Positions 45,783 to 58,038 of a stretch of 64,000 bases of DNA are shown one piece after another. A program made the position numbers and the translations under genes. Origin of the DNA: Pempheris klunzingeri. Taxonomy: Eukaryota > Chordata > Actinopteri > Acropomatiformes > Pempheridae. Location: the NCBI RefSeq assembly GCF_042242105.1, contig NC_092031.1, forward strand, positions 19,077,662 through 19,141,661, given 5' to 3'. Positions within the stretch are counted from its first letter, which is position 1. Each line of letters begins with the position of its first letter. The notes beneath the pieces were generated by a model. The model was not told where the DNA came from, did no database searches, and saw only the letters and a list, made by a program, of their open reading frames with translations.

Positions 45783-46979
45783 TACTACTGTGCAGAACAA
45801 TATTCAGAGCGTTTCCCAAACGTGGCTTATAGGCACCTCTTTTCCTCATCCCAAATGATGGCAGTGTCAGATTTCGCACATGATTGTTGCTTGAAAATCA
45901 CACACAAATATGCAAGCCCTACAGCGCTCATACATGGATCACAAGGATGGCACCTGGTTGGATAAGTGGCACATCCTGTTCGATGTATGCTAGATGTAGT
46001 ATCTCTGTAGCTTTCATAATCCTGAAGTGTAGTTACCAAAGATACAGCTCTCTACAGCATAGCTACAGTGTTTATGTACATAGGCCATGCTGCTACACAC
46101 TAACCTCTTAGCTCACAGCAATAAATCTCTCTGTAGCCTTAAAATGATTTATGAATATGTCCTCCCTGTTCCTTCTCTAAAATGCACGACACCCCCATCT
46201 CCCTCTTTACGAAATAGTGTTTCAGTGGGGGAGAGTTAAACACACACAGTTTTACATCAAGTCTCTCAGATTCATCCTGAACCAGAGTTGACCGAGTATC
46301 TCTGTGGTGGTGGGTGAATGTTTTTACCTCAAAATGACCTGCACGTCCGGCTGTCTTCTCACTGATTTTTACTGTTTCATCTAAGGGCACAGAATGTGTA
46401 AAGTACAAGACCTTGGCAAGTCCTGGCTTGCTTCAGTTTACACTGAATCTGTAGGTGATTGTCGGTGGCTCTGCTTACCTGTGTGTGTGTGTGTGTGTGT
46501 GTCTGTGCAGGCCTTGAATGTTTGCTTGTATATGTCAGCTCAGTAATCTTTAAATATGTTTTTGCAGTTCAGTATTATTATATCTGTTTTGTGCATGTGT
46601 GCATATTGGCTGTGTGTGTGTTAATCTCCTGCCACTGCTGTCATTTTTATAATCCTCAAGACAGCAGGCCAGCCAAAGAAGAAAAAAAGCAGAAGGAGGG
46701 AAGCTGCATGTCAGGCCTAGAAGCAAAAGGTGCTATTAATCATACACACTGTCAGATAACGAGTGACTCAGTGATGACCACACACTCACAAACACACACA
46801 CACACAGAAAATGCAGTGGTTGAGCTGCCCACACTACACCTAAGCTCATCACACAGCCATGACATCTGTGGGACCTTCGTAATGGGCGTCACCTAAGGCA
46901 TAAGACGCCCTGAGGAGGAAACTCATTTTGGCTGCTTGTACTTGCGATATTGTTCTTTTGGTCACTGCCCGGAGTTCAT
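45783..46979. other. No gene recognised
   Basis: Apparently unique, with a (TG)n tract at 46482-46502. The 145-codon frame at 46459-46896 is partly microsatellite translation and is not credible. Confidence 0.45.
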
Positions 46980-47345
46980 GACAATGTGAGCGTTGGCACA
47001 TTGTTTAAATTGCAAATCAAGAGCTTTGCCTTCCAGCTCAGTTCCCTCTTCACTACAACGGTCGAGTACAGCAACCACATTATTGCTGGTGCTGCACCAG
47101 CATCCATCCATCTCTTGTTCCTTTTAACCCTCGCTCATAAACAAGAGTCCAAGATACTTGAACTCCTTCCACTGTTTCCCAGCACATTCCCATGGCCTCA
47201 GACTTGAAGTTGCTTACCCTCATCCTGACTGCTCAGCTGAAAACCACTCCAGTGCATGCTGGAGGCCACGCTATGAAGAAGCCAACTGGACCACATCATC
47301 CTTGAAAAACAGAGATGCAGTTCTGTGATTCCCAAACCCTTTCAG
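46980..47345 (-). pseudogene. Non-LTR reverse transcriptase fragment (Rex/RTE-like)
   Basis: Minus strand reads, with breaks, FFKDDVVQLASS..GLQHALE, W.KEFKYLGLLFMSEG and VVAVLDRCSEEGTELEGKAL. This corresponds to the region kept in the plus-strand fragment at 23050, slightly further 3'. Confidence 0.68.
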
Positions 47346-47806
47346 TCAGCATTGGTTCATGGTTTCTATTGTAACCATTATGAAGAAGCTCCCCTAACCT
47401 TCATGTCATTTGAACCTGAACCACAATGGCCCTAACCAAGTGCTTTTTGTGCCTAAATGGAATCAGCATTGTTTTATAGTGTTGTCACATCATTGGTCCA
47501 CTGTCTTCTAAATGCTGTCAACTGCTATTAATTATTATTCTTATTATTATTATTACTAAGATGTTACTAAATGTATTGCATCTATAAATTAATTTACCAC
47601 TCAAAATCCAAAAGTACAACTCAAACTCTTTCTTCCAGCTTCAGCCTCAGCGTGGCCTGTACCAGATCAGACCACCTTTTTCATGGCAGCGACACAAAGC
47701 CCTGCCTGAACCAAGTTTCTCAGCGACAGCAGATATGACCTGAAGTCTGCCAGTTGATCTTCAGAGCAACAGGAGCACACCAGCAAGTTAGCACTGAGCT
47801 GCTAAC

Positions 47807-48515
47807 TAGTGATGTGCGGATCGATCCTGAAATATCGATACCTCCGATACCGGATCTTTCTGCTCTAAAATCGATTCTCAAATCAAAATATCGATACTTT
47901 TGATACTTCAGTCATTTGAGGTAATGTATATCCTTAACAGGAACACGGTGAAAAGTAACTAAACTATTGAGATCTTGTCTAAATGACACGCGGTTGGTGG
48001 GAACTACTTTTTCCTCCGCCTGGGTAACAACAGTGTCAGTGTTGGATGCTGTGTTATTTACATGTTCAGTATTTTCATGTTAACATGTCCATGTAACCTG
48101 AATTAAGACGCAAGTTTGCATCTTTATAGTGGTTCTTAATAATTAAAGAAGAATTTATTTCAATGTTTTTATAATTGTACTCATTTTCTTTTTTTCAGAG
48201 AAACACCATTTTCACATATTTTGTATGATTGTGTCCTCCCTTTGGTTTTTCTATTGTTGTATTACTCAGCTATATAAATGAGGCCGCTACCTCAATATAC
48301 TTCAGAGTTTAAAATAAATAAATAAACAAACAAATTACTCTGCCTTATATTCTTAAGGAAGCTATGATATGAAATACACTTCTTTTTTTAGATTTAAAAG
48401 ACATATTAGGTGTAGTCGCATAAAATATAGGTATCGGTATCGGTATCGCCGATACCAGCCTGAATTTTACTCAGTATCGGATCGGAAAGGAAATCAGTGG
48501 TATTGAACATCACTA
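47807..48515. mobile_element. hAT-type MITE with 8-bp target duplication
   Basis: 709 bp, starting TAGTGATGTGCGGATCGATC and ending GAACATCACTA, so the 9-bp termini TAGTGATGT/ACATCACTA are inverted. Both sides carry CTGCTAAC (47799-47806 and 48516-48523), an 8-bp duplication as hAT transposases make. Subterminal CGATAC/GTATCG motifs repeat many times. No transposase frame. Confidence 0.93.
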
Positions 48516-48893
48516 CTGCTAACTAGCAAGGAACAAAGAAGGATGCCTGGATTCCTGTAGCCTGCAACCAGGACAGCAAGGACAAAAAACCACAACCTTC
48601 TTCCAGCCTGGTTCATCAACAGGCTGAGAAAACAGCACACTGAAGGACCTTTTTCCTTACATGCAACTAACCATCCTCTCCTAACCTGGTACTTTTATCC
48701 TACACACTCATACATACAGTTTACAAATAGGCCTCAACCGAGAGACGAAGCTAAGCTAACAGCTACAGCACTTAGCTTTCCTTTGTCTGCCTCTGACCCA
48801 CACACCAGGGGGTCTCCATTTTGTAGGGAGTCATCATTTGTTTCTCCCACCTTTTGTAGTCCTCCCTGTGTCATTCCTCTGCATATTCACATA

Positions 48894-48895
<2 letters not shown>

Positions 48896-48930
<35 letters not shown>
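48896..48930. repeat. (CA)n microsatellite
   Basis: About 17 uninterrupted CA repeats inside copy B. The matching part of copy A has only a short, broken GT tract. Confidence 0.97.
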
Positions 48931-48932
<2 letters not shown>

Positions 48933-49098
48933 ATTGTTGTCTTCTTTAATATTGTACAAAAGTGAATTACTGCCAACCTTTACTGTCAAGAACTCACAAA
49001 TCCTTCAAGTAGCTATCAATTTGGTAATTTTGTTAATTATTAATCATAATACCAAAGTGATAGTTTATTTAATCTAATCTAAATTTATAGTTATTTTA

Positions 49099-49347
49099 AA
49101 TGGTAAATGGTCTGTATTTGTATAGCGCCTTTCTAGTTATTTCAACTACTCAAAGCGCTTTCCATGACATCCTCATTCACACATCAATCATACAGGAGAA
49201 ATGTAATTTGGAGGAGACTATTCTTTCATACTCATTCACTGTCTTGCTCAAGGACAATTCGACATGTTGACCCATAGGAGCTGGGGATCGAACCCCCGAC
49301 CTTCTGATTGAGGGACGACCCACTCTACCACTGAGCCACAGCCGCCC
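49099..49347 (-). mobile_element. tRNA-derived SINE
   Basis: Same family as 23640, reversed, slightly shortened in the middle. A and B boxes are kept. Confidence 0.86.
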
Positions 49348-49449
49348 ATTTTAAGAGACTGAAACCATTGAATTGGCTCTTTTCCTCGTTTAACAAGGTG
49401 GTGTCCCAATCCAGATGGACTTTACACTAAGTCCCATTAATCAATATAA

Positions 49450-49640
49450 TTAATTATGTTTGATAATTATTAATTATTTCCAATTGCCAAATTGCCCCAG
49501 AAATGGTGCAAACCTCAACATTTATTGGTGCCCCAGAGTACTTAGCACAACATAAGTAAGACCTCTTGCTGTAAACTGACTGTACAGAGAGGCAGATTAG
49601 CTCGAAGTGAGAAGAAGTGTGTGCCAGTAGGAACACATCA
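49450..49640. repeat. Short dispersed repeat shared with 60765-60880
   Basis: TTATTAATTATTTCCAATTG then CCAAATTGCCCC, followed by TTGGTGCC and AGTACT. The same order is found at 60765 in the same orientation. Element type unknown. Confidence 0.55.
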
Positions 49641-49671
49641 GCACAGAGAGGACACACTATTCATTGTGTTC

Positions 49672-50690
49672 CCACGTAGAGCTGGAGGCATTGCTGCATT
49701 TCTATCTGTGCTGCACACATTATACCTAAACTTAACTATAATTAATTTGAAAGCCTTATTCTTAATTTCTCACATCCAACCTGGAAAACACTAAAGCCAG
49801 TCTTATTTGTTACAGTGTACCTCCCTCCCTCTATTCTGAATTCCTAACTGAATTCTCAGAGTTTCTATCAAAGTTAGCCCTTAGTGCAGATAAAGTAACA
49901 ACAGTAGGTGACTTTAATATTCATGTGGACGATGATAATGATGGTCTGAGCACTGCTTTCCTATCACTATTGGACTCAATTGGCTTCTCCCAGACTGGAA
50001 ATGAACCCACGCACTGCTTTAACCACACCCTTGACCTTGTTCTGGCATATGGTATAGAAACTGAACAGTTAACAGTCTTCCACCAAAACTCTATTCTATC
50101 GGACAGTTACCTCATAACTTTTGATTTCTTGACAAAAATGTCCTCACTAGATGCTTATCCGATAGTGCTGCTGCCAAATTTAAGGAAGTGATTCCTTCAG
50201 TATTTAAGCCAATGTCGTGTCTCCATACAATAGAAGACCCTCTCTACATTTAAGAGTAGACTAAAAACCTTCCTTTTTGATAAAGCTTATAGTTCAGGGC
50301 TGGCTCAGGCCTTGGACCAGCTCCTAGTTATGTTGCTATAGGCTTAGACTGCCGGGGGACTTCTATGATACATTGGGCTCCTCTCTATTCTCTATCCTCC
50401 TCTTCCTCTTCCTAAATGTCTGCCTCTAACTTGGTATCTTCCCCGGAGCCTTTCTGTGCTTTCTCATCTCTCAGGTTCCTGTGGATCCTGTGGATCCTGG
50501 TCCTGGCCCTGCTGATATGGTTCTCTGGTTCCTGTGGGTCCTGGTCCCGGTCCCGCTGATGTGGTTCTCTGGTTCCTGTGGATCCTGGTCCTGGTTCTGC
50601 TGATGTGGTCCTCGGGTTCCTATGGATCCTGGTCCTGGTCCCGCTGATGTGGTTCTCCATCAGCCAATGGATGTGCGTTGTCCAAGGCTA
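49672..50690 (+). pseudogene. L2-type LINE with the middle of the ORF deleted
   Basis: 49680-50165 encodes the AP-endonuclease half: AEFSEFLSKLALSADKVTTV-like text, GDFNIHVDDDNDGLSTAFLS (active-site motif), EPTHCFNHTLDLVLAYGIET and SDSYLITFDF. The reverse transcriptase is missing: by about 50235 the sequence is already the C-terminal TFKSRLKTFLFDKAYSSGLA-like block, followed by the 3' region. This is an internally deleted copy. Confidence 0.82.
50473..50660. repeat. 45-bp minisatellite in the L2 3' region
   Basis: Four copies of a GGTTCCTGTGGATCCTGGTC..GATGTGGTTCTCT unit. The L2 tails at 20208-20285 carry two related copies, so the repeat has expanded here. Confidence 0.85.
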
Positions 50691-50694
50691 CAGC

Positions 50695-51082
50695 CACCCT
50701 AACCACCAGTAGGCCTGCATTCTGGGAGCACAGCGCTCTAGTGGGGTAGTATGGTTCTATGCGTCTGTCCTAGGCTACAGCCTGTCCGTCCTTGGGAGCT
50801 GGATCTCTCCTTCATTGCAGTGCTCCCGGAGGTTCCTCTCTTCCCACTGGGTTTTTTGAGTTGTTCCTTCCCGAAGAAGGAGGGTCATAAAGGGCAGGTG
50901 ATGCCTCGGACTGATCCATCGGACTGATCCATTGGCCTCAGCGACTGCTGGACTCTTTATTAGATTGTTTGTTCGCTTAAACTTCTTGTTTATTTCAGTG
51001 AACTTTGTAAAGCACTGTGAGACAACTCTGTTGTGATATTGGGCTATACAAAATAAATTGAAAATTGAATTGAATTGAATTC
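50695..51082 (+). mobile_element. Composite: 61 bp antisense L2 plus TTGAA-type tail
   Basis: 50701-50761 is antisense L2 sequence (CCACCAGTAGGCCTGCATTC) joined at 50761 to the tail unit (CGTCTGTCCTAGGC) that ends in (TTGAA)n at about 51080. The same junction occurs at 26532. An 11-12 bp internal duplication (CATCGGACTGATC) at about 50913-50935 is new here. Confidence 0.8.
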
Positions 51083-51210
51083 CTCTCCATCATCATGTCT
51101 CATGTCCACCTAATGTCTGTTACTAACTTGCTATCTTCCCCGGAGCCTTTCTGTGCTTTTCTCATCTCTCAGGTTCCTGTGGATCCTGGTCCTGGTTCTC
51201 CTGCTGTGGT
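51083..51210 (+). mobile_element. L2-type 3' tail, left part
   Basis: Runs to CTCCTGCTGTGGT, where a Gypsy element is inserted. The tail resumes at 58964. Confidence 0.85.
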
Positions 51211-52081
51211 TGTTACACTTCTTTGAATGACGCCATGGTCAATCCTTTGGGTAGCACATTCATTTTTATTTCTGCAAAAGTGGTAACAAAAACATTTCAG
51301 TTTTTAACGTCCGCGTCGCTCCATGTTAACTGAGTCTGGCGTCTAACTCTATTAGCGACTGGCATATCTCAGAACACACTAACAGTTGATCAAATCAAAA
51401 ACATTCAAATTATAATCAGGCGATCATGTAACAATCGACCCTGTAATCAACCTTTTTACCAAAAGTATTTATACTCAATTAACATCCTTTTTTAATCCAC
51501 CCTTAGTCTTCCATATACACTCTTATTTTACATGTAACCAGACCACCTATATTTGATCTATCGTTCCGCTCTTATTCTGAAACCAGACTAAGAGCTGAAC
51601 TGTGTAGTGCCCGGCAGCCAAACTGCAATGCGCGCGGACTTTACTATTAGCATCGTTAGCATCTGTGTCATTTGCCTTCACTCATTCATTCGAATCACCA
51701 TCTGTCACATTCACAGTCTAAGGCTTATACATGTTATTTGTATCATTTTCCTATTTCCTTCTGGTCATGATTCTTGAGCATTTTACCTGCAAAAGTGGTA
51801 ACAAAAACATTTCAGTTTTTAACGTCCGCATCGCTCCGTGTTAACTGTAGAGTCTGACGTCTAACTATAGACGTCTAACGTCTATACACATAGTAACCAG
51901 ACCTGCTAGAAACAGAATGACACCACCCAGAGGATACTAATACAGTCATTTTTCACATGTTTTAAAGTCCTTAGCTATTTCTTATGAATACAGATTTTAA
52001 ATGGGGGGGCAAGATATTTCAATCAAGTCTTTGTAATCATGTCTTTGAACACTCTGTGTCTCTAAAACACTCAGTGCCACA
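51211..52081 (-). repeat. Gypsy 3' LTR
   Basis: 871 bp, with TG and CA at its ends. Matches 58039-58963 except for short differences and a missing segment near its inner end. Contains an internal direct repeat of the AAAAGTGGTAACAAAAACAT block. Confidence 0.93.
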
Positions 52082-52094
52082 CTCTCCCCCACGA
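52082..52094 (-). other. Polypurine tract
   Basis: GTGGGGGAGAG on the minus strand, directly before the 3' LTR. This is the expected primer site for plus-strand DNA synthesis. Confidence 0.7.
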
Positions 52095-52127
52095 TTTTTA
52101 ATGTCTCCTGACATTACAACCAAAAGT

Positions 52128-53630
52128 CTACCAAGGTCGCCATAAGTGTCTCTGCTCATTATACTGAGTCTCTATCACTTCACAGTGTCTTGCGACCAAT
52201 GATGGCTGCCCTGGTGTCTCATAGTACAACCTGACAGGTGGCTGTCTGAGTCTGGGTGGGTGTGTCTGTACTTTTAGAGACAGTTCCTCTCCCAACTCAC
52301 CACTCTCAGTAACTACAGAAACAGCTGGATCTCGTTCATGTCGCTTAGTCAGGTGTGACACATCAGCCACCTCCTCGCTCTGTAGTGGCACATCCTCTTC
52401 GCTCTGTAGTGGCACATCCTCTTCTGAAGGTGGAGAACCCTGTTGAGGCTGAAAGGATGCTGCCTCAGGATTCAGCGACGCCTGATGCTGCTGTCCCCCT
52501 CTACCAGACCTGAGATACCACTGGTAGATGCCGCCACCATCGTCTTCTTCTGAGCTGCTGTCTGATGCTGGCTGCCGCTGCTGGTCAGGACGTGGCATCC
52601 TCTTCCCCTTTGCAGGTCTCCCGACGTTTCTCTGCTGCAGCGGAGTCCGCACCGAAGGTAGCTCAAGGGGTAAGTGGTCACATGCCAGTAGCAGGTTTCT
52701 ATGGACCACTCTGTCCCTCCCAATACCGTTCTCTGGGCTGATCTGGTAAACTGGGCTGCCATCAGCCTTCTGGTCTTTCACCCTGAAAACCTGATCCTCC
52801 CAGTAGGACTGGATCTTTCCTGTACCTCCTCTTGGAGTGAGATTTCGGATGAGGACCCGATCACCTGGTAGAAGGTCTCTGCCTAGCACTTTCTTGTCAT
52901 AGTTTGCTTTCCCCCGAGCTGCTCCTTTATCTGCATTTCTAGCAGCAATCTGATAGGCCTCCTGCATTCTTTCTTTCCAGTGGCTCACGTAGTCCTCATA
53001 GCTTCCATGGGCATTGTCTCTTTCAATGTTGAACAGCAGGTCGATTGCCAGGCGTGGAGAGCGTCCAAAGATGAGGTAATAAGGTGTGTAGCCCGTGCTC
53101 TCATTCTTTGTGCAGTTGTACGCATGAATGACCTTGGTTAGTGACTCCTTCCAATCCTTCTTTTCCTCTTCCTCCAAGGTGCGCAGCATGGAGAGCAGAG
53201 TTCGGTTGAATCTCTCCACCTGTCCGTTACCCTGAGGGTGGTACGGTGTCGTGTGTGAGCCCCGGATACCAGAGAGTTCTTTCAGCCTGGTCATCAGTCT
53301 GTTTTCAAACTCTCCTCCCATATCATGGTGCAGCTTGCTGGGGAAACCGAATTTCAGAGCAAAATCATTAAAGAGCTTGTCAGCCACAGTCTTCGCTGAT
53401 TTGTTCTTTGTAGCGTAGGCCTGTGCAAACCTTGTGAAGTGATCCATAACCACTAATATATATTCGTAGCCATGCTTGCACTTGTCCAGGTGGAGAAAGT
53501 CGATTGAAACTAGCTCGAATGGATATGCAGTCTGGATCGGAGTCAGGGGTGCACGGATCTGCCTACATGGTTTCTTCTTCTTTACACACTCACAGACTTT
53601 GGTCACAAAATGTTCTATATCCTGGTGCAT
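52128..53630 (-). CDS. Gypsy integrase region (fossil)
   Basis: Integrase core of the Ty3/Gypsy pol, with the typical IDFLHLDK and [16 protein letters not shown] segments and an acidic C-terminal extension rich in Glu, Ser and Gln. It lies downstream of RNase H, as in the family. Part of the fossil at 51211-58963. Confidence 0.9.
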   Translation of the reverse strand: MHQDIEHFVTKVCECVKKKKPCRQIRAPLTPIQTAYPFELVSIDFLHLDKCKHGYEYILVVMDHFTRFAQAYATKNKSAKTVADKLFNDFALKFGFPSKLHHDMGGEFENRLMTRLKELSGIRGSHTTPYHPQGNGQVERFNRTLLSMLRTLEEEEKKDWKESLTKVIHAYNCTKNESTGYTPYYLIFGRSPRLAIDLLFNIERDNAHGSYEDYVSHWKERMQEAYQIAARNADKGAARGKANYDKKVLGRDLLPGDRVLIRNLTPRGGTGKIQSYWEDQVFRVKDQKADGSPVYQISPENGIGRDRVVHRNLLLACDHLPLELPSVRTPLQQRNVGRPAKGKRMPRPDQQRQPASDSSSEEDDGGGIYQWYLRSGRGGQQHQASLNPEAASFQPQQGSPPSEEDVPLQSEEDVPLQSEEVADVSHLTKRHERDPAVSVVTESGELGEELSLKVQTHPPRLRQPPVRLYYETPGQPSLVARHCEVIETQYNEQRHLWRPW

Positions 53631-56600
53631 TTGTGGCCAGTAGAACCTCTACTTTCGACCCCCAAATGGCCCATGTCTTGGTGCAGTTCTTTGAAGATCA
53701 GTGGGTGGTATGACTTGGGAGCCACTAGCTGTTCTCGTTGGAACGTCCTACGGCGTAGGACACCATTTTCATCCAAGCCGATTTTTAACCACTGCTTTAG
53801 CAGTGTAGCAACTGCTGGCCGTTCTGCTTTGGTCTCAGCTCTACTTGGTCTATGCTTGCAGCTCTTGTACCAGATGACTCGTGACAGTACTTCATCCTCT
53901 TCTTGAGCCTTACGGATCTGTGATGGGGTTAGGGGCTGGCCAGTCATGCTGCTACAGTCTCTGATGAGGCTCAAGGCACAGGTCTGGATTACTCCAACAC
54001 CCTGGCAAGGATCTCTCCTTTCAACCTTTACATTCTCCATGAGGGCATTCACAGTCTCTCCATTGACCTCTCTCGTGCAGCTGTTCATGTAGTCCTCGAT
54101 GCTGAGCGGCATTCGAGACAGCCCATCAGCATCATTGTTGTTTTTTCCGGGGCGGTAGCGTATTGTGAAGTGATAATCGGCAAGCTCCACCACCCATCTG
54201 TGTCCTGCAGCGTTGAGTTTGGCAGTTGTGCGTACATACGTCAATGGATTATTGTCCGTATAAACCACAAATGACTGGGCGTGGTACAAGTAGTCCCAGA
54301 AGCGTTCACAAATGGCCCACTTCAGCGCTAAAAATTCAAGCTTTCCCGAGTGGTACCTTTTCTCTGCCTGACTAAGGCTGCGGGAGCCATACGCCACCAC
54401 TTTCATCTTCCCCTGTTGCCGCTGGTACAGCACTGCACCCAACCCATCCTGGGAGGCATCACAGTGAAGTGCAAAGGGCTGGTCGAAGTCAGGGTACCCA
54501 AGGATGGGGGGTTTGGTGAGGGTCTCGATCAGCTGATTCAGCACTTCCTGGTGCTCTGTAGTCCAATGAATCGGTGTGTGAGAGGGTAAGTGACCTTTCT
54601 TTGTCTTCCTCAGTCTCTTTTGTTTTCCCGGCAGTGGTTCTAGGTCATTTTGTCCGGATTTGGGCGGGGCAAGGAGGTTGTACAATGGCTTGGCTTTGCT
54701 GGCAAAGTTGGGGATGAAGTAGCGATAATAGGACAGGAAGCCTAGCATCTGGCGTAGGTCCCCCACAGTTGCAGGCATTCTCTCCTTCAGAGCCAACACA
54801 GGTGCAATCTCTGCTGGGTCCATTGTGTAGCCATCTCCTGTTACCATTTTTCCCAAGAACCTTACTTTCCGTTTGAACAGTTCACATTTCCTTGGTGTCA
54901 ACTTTACACCGTGCTCCTTGTAACGCTGGAGGACGAGGCGGACATGCTCCAGGTGTTCATCGAAACTGCCACTGTGTACTAAGTTGTCATCCAGGTATGG
55001 GAGGCAAATCCTGTCCCTCAGGCCAACTAAACAGTGCTCCATGCTACGTTGGAACTCAGCAGGTGCAGAGCTCAAGCCAAAAGGAATGCGGACCCATTCA
55101 TAGAGCCCCCAGGGCGTGATGAAGGCTGTTAACGGACGGCTCTCTTCATCCAAGAAGCCCTGGTGGTACGCTTTGCCCTGGTCCAATACAGAAAACCACG
55201 AGCTCCCACCAAGTGTGTCCAGCAGGTCCTGTATCCTTGGAATAGGATGGCGGTCCGGCACTGATTTGCAGTTCAGTTCTCTGTAATCACAACAGAGACG
55301 TAGGCTGCCATCTTTCTTTTGGACACACACCACCGGTGAAGAATAAGAGGATCGTGAAGACGTTATCCAGCCCCTATTCAACAAATCCTGCAGGTACTCC
55401 TTCACTTCTTCATGAAGTGGTCTTGGGACCGACATGTAGGTCTTTTGTACTGGACTTTTATCGTGAAGTGTAATGTGCATCTTCAAAGATGGAATACAGC
55501 CTACATCATCACCATCATATGCAAAGGCTTCACATTCCTTTCTCAGCATTATCTTAGCCACTTCCTGTTGGGCCTCAGGAAGGTGGCTGAGGTCAACTGG
55601 CGGGTCCCATACCTTTGGCCTCTCCGCTCTGGCGGTCTCTGGTTGTGTTTTGTTCAGTGTCTCTTTTTGTTTGTTGTCTTCGGGCTGAGAGCCCACTGAG
55701 TACACTGTCTTTACTGTTTCTAGATGTCCAATAATTTTATGTTGATCCAGATAAATGGGGTGGTCAGTGGTGTTGGTAATGGGGATTGGTACGTATGGGA
55801 TTTTTCTTTCAGGGATATGCACCAGTACTTCACTGAGAGACAAACCTTCAGGTGGGGGATTGAGCATGTCTGGTGTGAACAGCATGTCCTGGCCTCGTGC
55901 TCGTGCATTTACATGTACCCTAACATAGACAGTCTGGACTTGGTTGGCTGGCAAGAGCACTCTTTTCCCACCTGTACGGGCCACACCGGTGTCTGGATCT
56001 GAACCATTTTCCATTAGCTTGACCACATTTTGAGCAGTTTTCACAGTGATGGAGAATGCTTTGCTCATTTCGTGTGCCAGCTGCTTTCTTTCTCCTTTCG
56101 TCCTTGCATCCGCTCCATTTATCACTGCTTCAACCACGTTGTAGCCTATGATGGGGTCACTGGCAACTGCTGGGTCACTGGACACCAGTATTGGGACTTG
56201 CAGTTCATTTCTGTCATCATCCAGCCGGAAGCTGACTTCAATCCAGCCATCATAGGGTATTGGTGTGTCGTTAGCAGCCAGAACTGTCAGCGTGTCACCC
56301 TTTAACAGCTCTGCAATGGGCCTTATGACAGTGTGGGGCAAGTGCTGTTGACGCCAGGGCTCATTAATGATGCAGGATTGAGCACCTGTGTCCCATAATA
56401 CTTTCACCGGATAATTGTCCATATAACAGCTGACCATACACCTCTTCCCAACCAGTCCCACCAGCTGTGATTGATGCCTGGAGGGCAGGTACTGGACTGT
56501 GTTCACTGCTGCTGTTGTGTCCTTGTGTATTGTCAATGGTGATGTGGAGCTGACAGGTCTCTGCTGGCTTTGGGACCCTCTGCCCTGAACTACTGGTGGT

Positions 56601-56683
56601 CCCGCCCCTGTAGCCCTGGCCCGTTTCCCGGCAACTGTCTCTGTACCCTGCATCCACGGGAAAAGTGGCCCTCTTGCCCACAC
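53615..56683 (-). CDS. Gypsy pol: protease, reverse transcriptase, RNase H (fossil)
   Basis: Domains in order: aspartic protease (LWDTGAQS) near residue 95; reverse transcriptase from about 440 to 620 ([32 protein letters not shown]); RNase H from about 740 ([14 protein letters not shown]). The start overlaps the end of gag in another frame, as is common in the family, where pol is made by frameshift or read-through. Order and motifs identify Ty3/Gypsy rather than Copia or BEL. Confidence 0.93.
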   Translation of the reverse strand: MWARGPLFPWMQGTETVAGKRARATGAGPPVVQGRGSQSQQRPVSSTSPLTIHKDTTAAVNTVQYLPSRHQSQLVGLVGKRCMVSCYMDNYPVKVLWDTGAQSCIINEPWRQQHLPHTVIRPIAELLKGDTLTVLAANDTPIPYDGWIEVSFRLDDDRNELQVPILVSSDPAVASDPIIGYNVVEAVINGADARTKGERKQLAHEMSKAFSITVKTAQNVVKLMENGSDPDTGVARTGGKRVLLPANQVQTVYVRVHVNARARGQDMLFTPDMLNPPPEGLSLSEVLVHIPERKIPYVPIPITNTTDHPIYLDQHKIIGHLETVKTVYSVGSQPEDNKQKETLNKTQPETARAERPKVWDPPVDLSHLPEAQQEVAKIMLRKECEAFAYDGDDVGCIPSLKMHITLHDKSPVQKTYMSVPRPLHEEVKEYLQDLLNRGWITSSRSSYSSPVVCVQKKDGSLRLCCDYRELNCKSVPDRHPIPRIQDLLDTLGGSSWFSVLDQGKAYHQGFLDEESRPLTAFITPWGLYEWVRIPFGLSSAPAEFQRSMEHCLVGLRDRICLPYLDDNLVHSGSFDEHLEHVRLVLQRYKEHGVKLTPRKCELFKRKVRFLGKMVTGDGYTMDPAEIAPVLALKERMPATVGDLRQMLGFLSYYRYFIPNFASKAKPLYNLLAPPKSGQNDLEPLPGKQKRLRKTKKGHLPSHTPIHWTTEHQEVLNQLIETLTKPPILGYPDFDQPFALHCDASQDGLGAVLYQRQQGKMKVVAYGSRSLSQAEKRYHSGKLEFLALKWAICERFWDYLYHAQSFVVYTDNNPLTYVRTTAKLNAAGHRWVVELADYHFTIRYRPGKNNNDADGLSRMPLSIEDYMNSCTREVNGETVNALMENVKVERRDPCQGVGVIQTCALSLIRDCSSMTGQPLTPSQIRKAQEEDEVLSRVIWYKSCKHRPSRAETKAERPAVATLLKQWLKIGLDENGVLRRRTFQREQLVAPKSYHPLIFKELHQDMGHLGVESRGSTGHKCTRI

Positions 56684-57909
56684 TTAAAGCAGTGTGAACA
56701 GTTTTCACCTGCTCCCTCGTTTCTGCACCTTTGACAACATCTCAGTCTTTGTCTCACCACAGGGGGGTGATGGTTGGCCTCCATGACCGTGAGCAACATT
56801 TGCTTCATCTCGGTACGCAGTTCTTCCATCATCTGTTGTGTGCTCATAGGTTGTTCTGCTTTGTTTTCTTTACCTTTCACAGCTTTGACAGTCACCGTTG
56901 TACTGGGCTCCTTAGCTTCACAGGGGCCCTTGAAGGGGGTGGAGCCGGTCTGCATAGTGGAGTTGAGCTCTTGTACTTTGGGGCCTTTAGCCACAGTGAC
57001 CCTCCTTCGCTTTTCTTGTCGCTCGTTTTCCACTCTCGAGGCTTCATTTACTTTCTCTATGAGGTCCTCATCGGTGATTTTAATGTCATTGAGGTGGGGC
57101 AGGATGTTAAATTTTATAGAGTCACTCAATAGTCCAGTCTCAATGGATCTGAGGAACTTACGCTGGATGGTGGCTCGGCTATAATGCTCCTCAGCCTTCT
57201 CATTTTCAGCTTTCCATAACAACTTTTCCTTTAACTCAATAGCACAAAACACAAAGTTCAAGGCTGTGTCTTTAGGCTCTTGCGATAGGCTAATGAGTTG
57301 GTGGTAAAGGTCTGTGGCGCTATCAACTTTATAGTGACCTCTCAGGATGGTCAGGAGCCCTGAGAGTGTCAGTCCACGCTTTATTTCCAACATGTCTCTC
57401 AACGGCAGTCCTGGGCTCAAAGCTCTAATCACCGCTACAGTTATCTCAGTCTCTGTATGACCTTTTTCTGCTCCAACCTCAATCTGTCTGACGAGGCTGA
57501 GGTATGACAACTTATCCTTCTGCCCACTTTCTCCTATTTGTCCGCAAATTCGAAACTCTCTCCTCAGCGTGACCTCCGGCAGGGTGTATGCTGTGTCTTG
57601 GAGTGTAGGTTCTGGGCTCTTAAAGAGAGGGTGACGTGGCGAGAAGGACTTCTCCCCCAGTCCTCTTGATGAAACAGTCTCATGTCCTTTGTCTTGTTTC
57701 TCTATTTCTTTCAAGACATTATCCAGGATCTTTTTAACTTCACCATCGCTATGATCGATTTCAATCCCATCCAGTGCATCCTCTGCTTTCCTGATGAGCA
57801 GCCTCCGGGGCACACTGCCGGGCTCTCTATTGTCCAGGCCGTCACATGTCAGGGACCTGCTGACATCCATGAGAGGTTCCTCCCTCAGCTGCCATAGAGC
57901 TGCACTCAC
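56590..57909 (-). CDS. Gypsy gag (fossil)
   Basis: 439 codons. The middle is a helical capsid-like region ([40 protein letters not shown]). The C-terminal end has a CCHC zinc knuckle ([14 protein letters not shown]) after a CxxC pair (CCQRCRNEG). Typical arrangement for gag of a fish Gypsy element. Confidence 0.9.
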   Translation of the reverse strand: MSAALWQLREEPLMDVSRSLTCDGLDNREPGSVPRRLLIRKAEDALDGIEIDHSDGEVKKILDNVLKEIEKQDKGHETVSSRGLGEKSFSPRHPLFKSPEPTLQDTAYTLPEVTLRREFRICGQIGESGQKDKLSYLSLVRQIEVGAEKGHTETEITVAVIRALSPGLPLRDMLEIKRGLTLSGLLTILRGHYKVDSATDLYHQLISLSQEPKDTALNFVFCAIELKEKLLWKAENEKAEEHYSRATIQRKFLRSIETGLLSDSIKFNILPHLNDIKITDEDLIEKVNEASRVENERQEKRRRVTVAKGPKVQELNSTMQTGSTPFKGPCEAKEPSTTVTVKAVKGKENKAEQPMSTQQMMEELRTEMKQMLLTVMEANHHPPVVRQRLRCCQRCRNEGAGENCSHCFKCGQEGHFSRGCRVQRQLPGNGPGLQGRDHQ

Positions 57910-58038
57910 TCAGTCTCGCAGAAGCTGAATTTCCTCCATTTCGCTGAAGATTGATGAAGGTTCGTCTCTTGGGTAAAGGAGGGGGGTTGATGGTCTTGGG
58001 GTCCACCTACGCCCTCTCCTGGCTGGCTCGCCAAAATA

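Larger units (their letters stand above)
47640..49080 (-). repeat. Unclassified dispersed repeat, copy B, with insertion
   Basis: Inverted copy of 28880-29770. Matches run from CCTCAGCGTGGCCTG (47646) to the GTTCTTGACAG block (minus strand, about 48990). The copy is split at 47807-48515 by a hAT element. Element type unknown. Confidence 0.7.

Noticed and set aside
46459-46896. 145-codon plus-strand frame
   Set aside because: Begins in a (TG)n tract and ends near a (CA)n tract. No conserved domain, and composition like non-coding DNA.
50412-50660. Minus-strand repeat protein (GTRTRIHRNP...)
   Set aside because: By-product of the 45-bp minisatellite in an L2 3' region, read antisense.
54350-57184. 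Plus-strand frames of 70-136 codons over the Gypsy element
   Set aside because: Antisense shadows of its gag and pol.
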